Origin: JADLAT01 sp964348795
Lineage (GTDB): Bacteria > Pseudomonadota > Alphaproteobacteria > Micavibrionales > Micavibrionaceae
Direction: 5' to 3'
Assembly (NCBI GenBank): GCA_964348795.1
Contig: CAYGDY010000001.1
Coordinates: forward strand, 62,001-126,000
DNA: 64,000 nucleotides
Part shown: positions 60,564 through 64,000 of the stretch, piece by piece
How positions within the stretch are numbered: position 1 is the first letter of the stretch
Layout: each line of letters starts with the position of its first letter
Program-made: the position numbers and the translations under genes
The notes under the pieces: generated by a model
Database searches by the model: none
The model's input: the letters and a program-made list of their open reading frames with translations, nothing else
What the model was told of the DNA's origin: nothing

Positions 60564-61841
60564 ATGACCGCCATACTCGATATTCACGCCCGTCAGATCC
60601 TTGATTCCAGAGGCAATCCTACGATTGAAGTAGATGTTGTGCTGGAAAGTGGTGCAAGGGGCCGTGCGGCGGTGCCTTCGGGGGCCTCGACCGGCGCACA
60701 TGAGGCTGTCGAACTTCGGGATGGACAAAAGAGCGTGTACGGCGGAAAAGGTGTGCAAAAGGCGGTTCAGTTTGTGAATACCGAAATCTATGAAGTGCTG
60801 GCCGGAATCGATGCCGAAGACCAGATGTTCGTAGATAGGGAAATGATCGCGCTGGATGGGACAGAGAATAAAAGCCGGATCGGAGCCAATGCCATTCTTG
60901 GGGTTTCACTGGCGGTGGCCAAGGCGATGGCAGATGAACTGGATATGCCGCTTTACCGGTATATCGGCGGGAGTTTTGCCCATGTACTTCCCACGCCGAT
61001 GATGAATATCATCAACGGGGGGGCACATGCCGACAATCCGGTGGATATTCAGGAATTCATGATTATGCCGGTTTCGGCCCCGAATTTCTCGGAAGGCCTG
61101 CGGGCTGGCGCAGAAATTTTCCATGCCTTGAAGAAAGAGCTTTCCGGCGCGGGTTATAATACGAATGTCGGGGATGAGGGCGGCTTTGCGCCTGCTGTGA
61201 AATCCTCGCAAGAGGCGCTGGACTTTATAATGAAGTCCATTGAATCTGCGGGGTATAAGCCGGATGAAGATATCAAGATTGCACTCGATTCTGCCTCGAC
61301 GGAATTTTATAAGGAGGGGAAATATCATCTGGAAGGTGAAGGAAAAACCCTCTCCTCCGATGAGATGATCCGGTATTACGAGGACTTGTGTCACCGTTAT
61401 CCGGTTGTGTCGATCGAGGATGGTCTGGCCGAGGATGACTGGGCAGGCTGGACGGCGCTTACGAAGGCGCTGGGGCACAAGATTCAGCTGGTCGGCGATG
61501 ATTTATATGTCACCAACGCCACGCGTTTGGCGCAGGGGATCAGCCAAAAGGCGGGCAATGCGGTGCTGGTGAAGGTCAACCAGATCGGTACACTCACGGA
61601 AACGCTAGAGACAATAGAAATGGCAAAAAAGGCTGGTTTCGGGGTTGTTCTGTCGCACCGTTCCGGCGAGACGGAAGACTCCACGATTGCGGATCTGGCT
61701 GTGGCGGTCAATGCGGGTCAAATCAAGACGGGCTCGCTCTCGCGTTCTGACAGGATTGCAAAATATAACCAACTCCTGCGGATCGAGGAAGAACTCAGTT
61801 CTTCGGCGCGATATGAGGGCCGCCGCTTTTTGAGGTCTTGA
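60564..61841 (+). CDS. eno: Enolase
   Basis: Converts 2-phosphoglycerate to phosphoenolpyruvate. MTAILDIHARQILDSRGNPT, GANAILGVSLAVAKA, the metal aspartate/glutamate motifs (IEDGLAEDDW, VGDDLYVTN) and the catalytic Lys region VLVKVNQIGTLTET are intact; 425 residues. AGAGGAG stands seven bases ahead of the ATG at 60564. eno-ftsB-pdhA is a common alphaproteobacterial order. Confidence 0.97.
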   Translation: MTAILDIHARQILDSRGNPTIEVDVVLESGARGRAAVPSGASTGAHEAVELRDGQKSVYGGKGVQKAVQFVNTEIYEVLAGIDAEDQMFVDREMIALDGTENKSRIGANAILGVSLAVAKAMADELDMPLYRYIGGSFAHVLPTPMMNIINGGAHADNPVDIQEFMIMPVSAPNFSEGLRAGAEIFHALKKELSGAGYNTNVGDEGGFAPAVKSSQEALDFIMKSIESAGYKPDEDIKIALDSASTEFYKEGKYHLEGEGKTLSSDEMIRYYEDLCHRYPVVSIEDGLAEDDWAGWTALTKALGHKIQLVGDDLYVTNATRLAQGISQKAGNAVLVKVNQIGTLTETLETIEMAKKAGFGVVLSHRSGETEDSTIADLAVAVNAGQIKTGSLSRSDRIAKYNQLLRIEEELSSSARYEGRRFLRS

Positions 61842-61999
61842 GGATCGAAAACCAAAGGGGTGTGGGGTATATTTTGAAATCGGAGGGGGTGCGCCAGCCT
61901 GTTCCGGAGGAGGTGCAGTCCATTCGGGCGGCAATGGGGTAAGGCTTTTTTAGCGCCAAGGGCTTGTTCTCGGGCTTGAAATATGATTCTCTGATAAGA

Positions 62000-62311
62000 A
62001 TGAATGCGCGCCTTTCTTCCCGATCCAAAATCCGTGATAATTTGCCCCTTCTGATAGGGGTGTGTTTGTGCGCATATTTTTCGTATCATGCGATGTGGGG
62101 AAACAGAAGCATCATGCGTCTGTATGGGATCGAGAAAAAAATATCATTTCTTGTGGTGCGGGGATCCGAGCTGGGTATTCAGGAATCCTTGCTTCAGAAG
62201 AAAAATGCGATGATGCGGCCTGGCTCTGTCGATAAGGATTTGCTGGAAGAGCAGGTCCGGCGGGTTCTGGGGTATCGGGATCCGAACGAATATACGGTTT
62301 TGAGTAATTAA
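62000..62311 (+). CDS. ftsB: FtsB/DivIC-like septum formation initiator
   Basis: 103 residues from the ATG at 62000: a basic head, one membrane helix (about 18-34, LPLLIGVCLCAYFSYHAMW) and a periplasmic coiled coil. Member of the FtsB/L/Q division complex by family and by its position between eno and pdhA. A start at 61964 would add 12 residues. Confidence 0.85.
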   Translation: MNARLSSRSKIRDNLPLLIGVCLCAYFSYHAMWGNRSIMRLYGIEKKISFLVVRGSELGIQESLLQKKNAMMRPGSVDKDLLEEQVRRVLGYRDPNEYTVLSN

Positions 62312-62458
62312 ATTACAAAAACAGATCGTATTATATTTTTTCTTTTCATTTCAATATGTTGCACCGCACAAGAATGACGATTCTGCTGGAAACCCCCTTG
62401 TGATTCATGTAACGCTAGAAGATGAGGTTTCACATGTTTAACAAAAGACGGGCGTAGG

Positions 62459-63499
62459 ATGAGCGGGGCTGTGGCAACAAAAGAAAAATCCAGAGATGGT
62501 AAAAAGACGGGGTTAAAAGCGGTATCCTCGGAGAAGGCTGTGATGCCGGCCGCCGAACAATTGAAACAATTCTATTACGATATGCTGTTGATCCGGCGTT
62601 TCGAGGAAAAGGCCGGACAGCTTTACGGCATGGGCCTGATCGGGGGGTTTTGTCACCTGTATATCGGGCAGGAGGCTGTCGTAACGGGCATTTCCTCGGT
62701 GAAGGAAAAGCAGGATACGGTTGTAACGGCGTACCGTGATCACGCGCATATGTTGGCTTGCGGGATGGACCCGAAAGGCATTATGGCCGAACTCACAGGC
62801 CGGATTGGCGGGTATTCGCGGGGCAAAGGCGGCTCCATGCATATGTTCAGCAAGGCTGAAGGGTTTTTTGGCGGGCACGGGATCGTGGGCGCGAGTACCG
62901 CGATTGGCACGGGGCTGGGTTTTGCGCATAAATATAAAGGCGATAACGGCGTGGCGATTGCCTATATGGGCGATGGTGCGTCCAATCAGGGGCAGGTGGC
63001 GGAGTGCTATAACATGGCCTCCCTCTGGAAACTGCCGATTCTCTATGTGATTGAGAACAATCAGTACGGGATGGGGACATCCGTCAAACGCTCCTCTGCG
63101 GGGACGCTCTATAAACGGGGTGAGGGCTACGATATCGCGGGCGAGCAAGTGGACGGGATGGATATCTTTACTGTCCGCGAAGCCGCGCGCAAGGCGCTGG
63201 ACTATGTCCGCTCTGGTAAGGGGCCGTATATTCTGGAGGTGATGACCTATCGCTATCGTGGGCACTCGATGTCGGACCCTGCGAAATACCGCAGTAAGGA
63301 CGAGGTGGAAACGATGAAGACCGAGCGTGACCCGATTTTGCACCTCAAGGAGATGATGCTTTCTACCGGCATTGGCGAGGTCGAGATCAAAGGGATCGAA
63401 ACCAAAATCAAGGAAATCGTAGCCGAGGCCGCGCAATTCGCGCAAGACTCTCCGGAGCCGGAGGCATTCGAGCTGTGGACGGATGTGTTGGTGGAATAG
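62459..63499 (+). CDS. pdhA: Pyruvate dehydrogenase E1 component, alpha subunit
   Basis: ThDP-dependent decarboxylase subunit of the alpha2beta2 E1. The ThDP motif GDGASNQGQVAECYNMASLW, FYYDMLLIRRFEEKAGQLY and YRYRGHSMSDPAKYR (regulatory serine loop) are present; 346 residues. AGGATG gives a close ribosome site at 62459. pdhB is not next: a rhodanese-like gene follows after five bases. Confidence 0.95.
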   Translation: MSGAVATKEKSRDGKKTGLKAVSSEKAVMPAAEQLKQFYYDMLLIRRFEEKAGQLYGMGLIGGFCHLYIGQEAVVTGISSVKEKQDTVVTAYRDHAHMLACGMDPKGIMAELTGRIGGYSRGKGGSMHMFSKAEGFFGGHGIVGASTAIGTGLGFAHKYKGDNGVAIAYMGDGASNQGQVAECYNMASLWKLPILYVIENNQYGMGTSVKRSSAGTLYKRGEGYDIAGEQVDGMDIFTVREAARKALDYVRSGKGPYILEVMTYRYRGHSMSDPAKYRSKDEVETMKTERDPILHLKEMMLSTGIGEVEIKGIETKIKEIVAEAAQFAQDSPEPEAFELWTDVLVE

Positions 63500-63504
63500 T
63501 TTTG

Positions 63505-64000
63505 ATGAACTCGCGCCGTTTTTCACTTTTACTGCTGTTTTTAGGGTTTTGGGTTATCGGCCTTTCACCTGCCATGGCGCAGGAGAGTGAAACTTCAATT
63601 TCATATGAAAAATTCTTGGAATTACGGGAGGGGCCGGATGTGGTGGTGCTCGATGCCACGCAGTTGGAGCCCTATTTCTGGGTCGTGCCTGAGGCGCAAA
63701 AAGATTCAGGGATAACGCAGAAAGAACTGGATGGGTTTTTGCAGAGCATCATTCCCTCTAAGGACACCAAAGTGATTTTGCATTGTTATGAAACCTTTGC
63801 GATGACTCGTAAGATGCCAGCTTCGGATATGGCCGTTTTCACTTTAAGGCAGAATGGTTATAAAAATGTCTATGCTCTGGCCCCCCTATGGCATGATACC
63901 AATATTTTAGGAATAAAGATTGCTTCTCCCTCTCTCGATCATATAGAAAAAATCCGTGTTAAAGAGGTCCTCCCTTTCACAAAAGACATTCCAAAGAACC
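63505..64000 (+). CDS. Exported rhodanese-like protein (3' end outside window)
   Basis: 165 residues are visible from the ATG at 63505. Residues 5-25 are a signal peptide (LLLLFLGFWVIGLSPAMAQ). A rhodanese-like fold follows: VVVLDATQ and the loop ILHCYETFAMTRKMPASDMA with a candidate catalytic Cys, then GYKNVYALAPLWHD. The frame is open to the right edge. It starts five bases behind pdhA, so it is probably co-transcribed. A periplasmic sulfurtransferase-like or redox role is only inferred. Confidence 0.7.
   Translation, partial: MNSRRFSLLLLFLGFWVIGLSPAMAQESETSISYEKFLELREGPDVVVLDATQLEPYFWVVPEAQKDSGITQKELDGFLQSIIPSKDTKVILHCYETFAMTRKMPASDMAVFTLRQNGYKNVYALAPLWHDTNILGIKIASPSLDHIEKIRVKEVLPFTKDIPKN

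Overview
The window is one contiguous piece of a Gram-negative alphaproteobacterial chromosome, mostly core genes. Pointers to the class are: a GTTC-N7-GTTC SOS box in front of lexA; the popZ/DUF2497-valS pair; a short coiled-coil gene, zapA, a likely 6S RNA and the folate cyclo-ligase gene in a row; the NDUFS4-like complex I subunit behind tRNA-Pro; zinc-ligand-free L31; and the rppH / divergent polysaccharide deacetylase / ctpA / envC / rlmH / rsfS / nadD / proA block. KDO synthesis (kdsA), lipid export (msbA) and Tol genes show an LPS-containing outer membrane. I cannot fix the order from sequence alone; a deep-branching free-living group is compatible.

Layout. 1-7.6 kb: gltX (cut by the left edge), comEC, lexA with its SOS box, trpGDC and a polysaccharide deacetylase. 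7.6-10.3 kb: tRNA-Thr, a broken tRNA-Arg 3' half, tRNA-Cys and a frameshifted RTX-type secreted protein; this looks like accessory DNA. 10.3-16.2 kb: pcm-like, popZ, valS, rpmE, epmA. 16.2-21.4 kb (minus strand): ParB-like protein, a secreted EndoU-type nuclease, then fba-gap-tkt. 21.5-24.2 kb: zapA, 6S RNA, folate cyclo-ligase, YmdB-type phosphodiesterase. 24.3-25.4 kb: response regulator with an unknown partner. 25.6-34 kb: yebC-ruvCAB and ybgC-tolQRAB. 34-43.5 kb (minus strand): three microproteins, then the cell-envelope/ribosome block ending in proA and a patatin-like protein. 43.6-47 kb: msbA, a CBS protein, DUF192, tRNA-Pro, the complex I subunit, tRNA-Arg. 47.1-49.7 kb: a small decayed island behind tRNA-Arg with an intact Fic gene, a short membrane ORF, and relics of a relaxase and an integrase. 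49.8-64 kb: tRNA-Ser, an ion channel fused to a lytic transglycosylase, rlpA, dacA, tmk, holB, metG, tatD, an MBL phosphodiesterase, kdsA, eno, ftsB, pdhA and a rhodanese-like gene cut by the right edge.

The most unusual items are the in-frame K+-channel-like/MltB fusion at 50101-51516; the Fic gene with three upstream repeats at an exact 50-bp period; the stand-alone exported EndoU-type protein; two divergent polysaccharide deacetylases of which one has lost its metal ligands; the possible ATT start of rsfS; and three families of dispersed palindromic repeats, one of which supplies the last codons and stop of ruvC. No CRISPR array, prophage or complete insertion sequence was seen.
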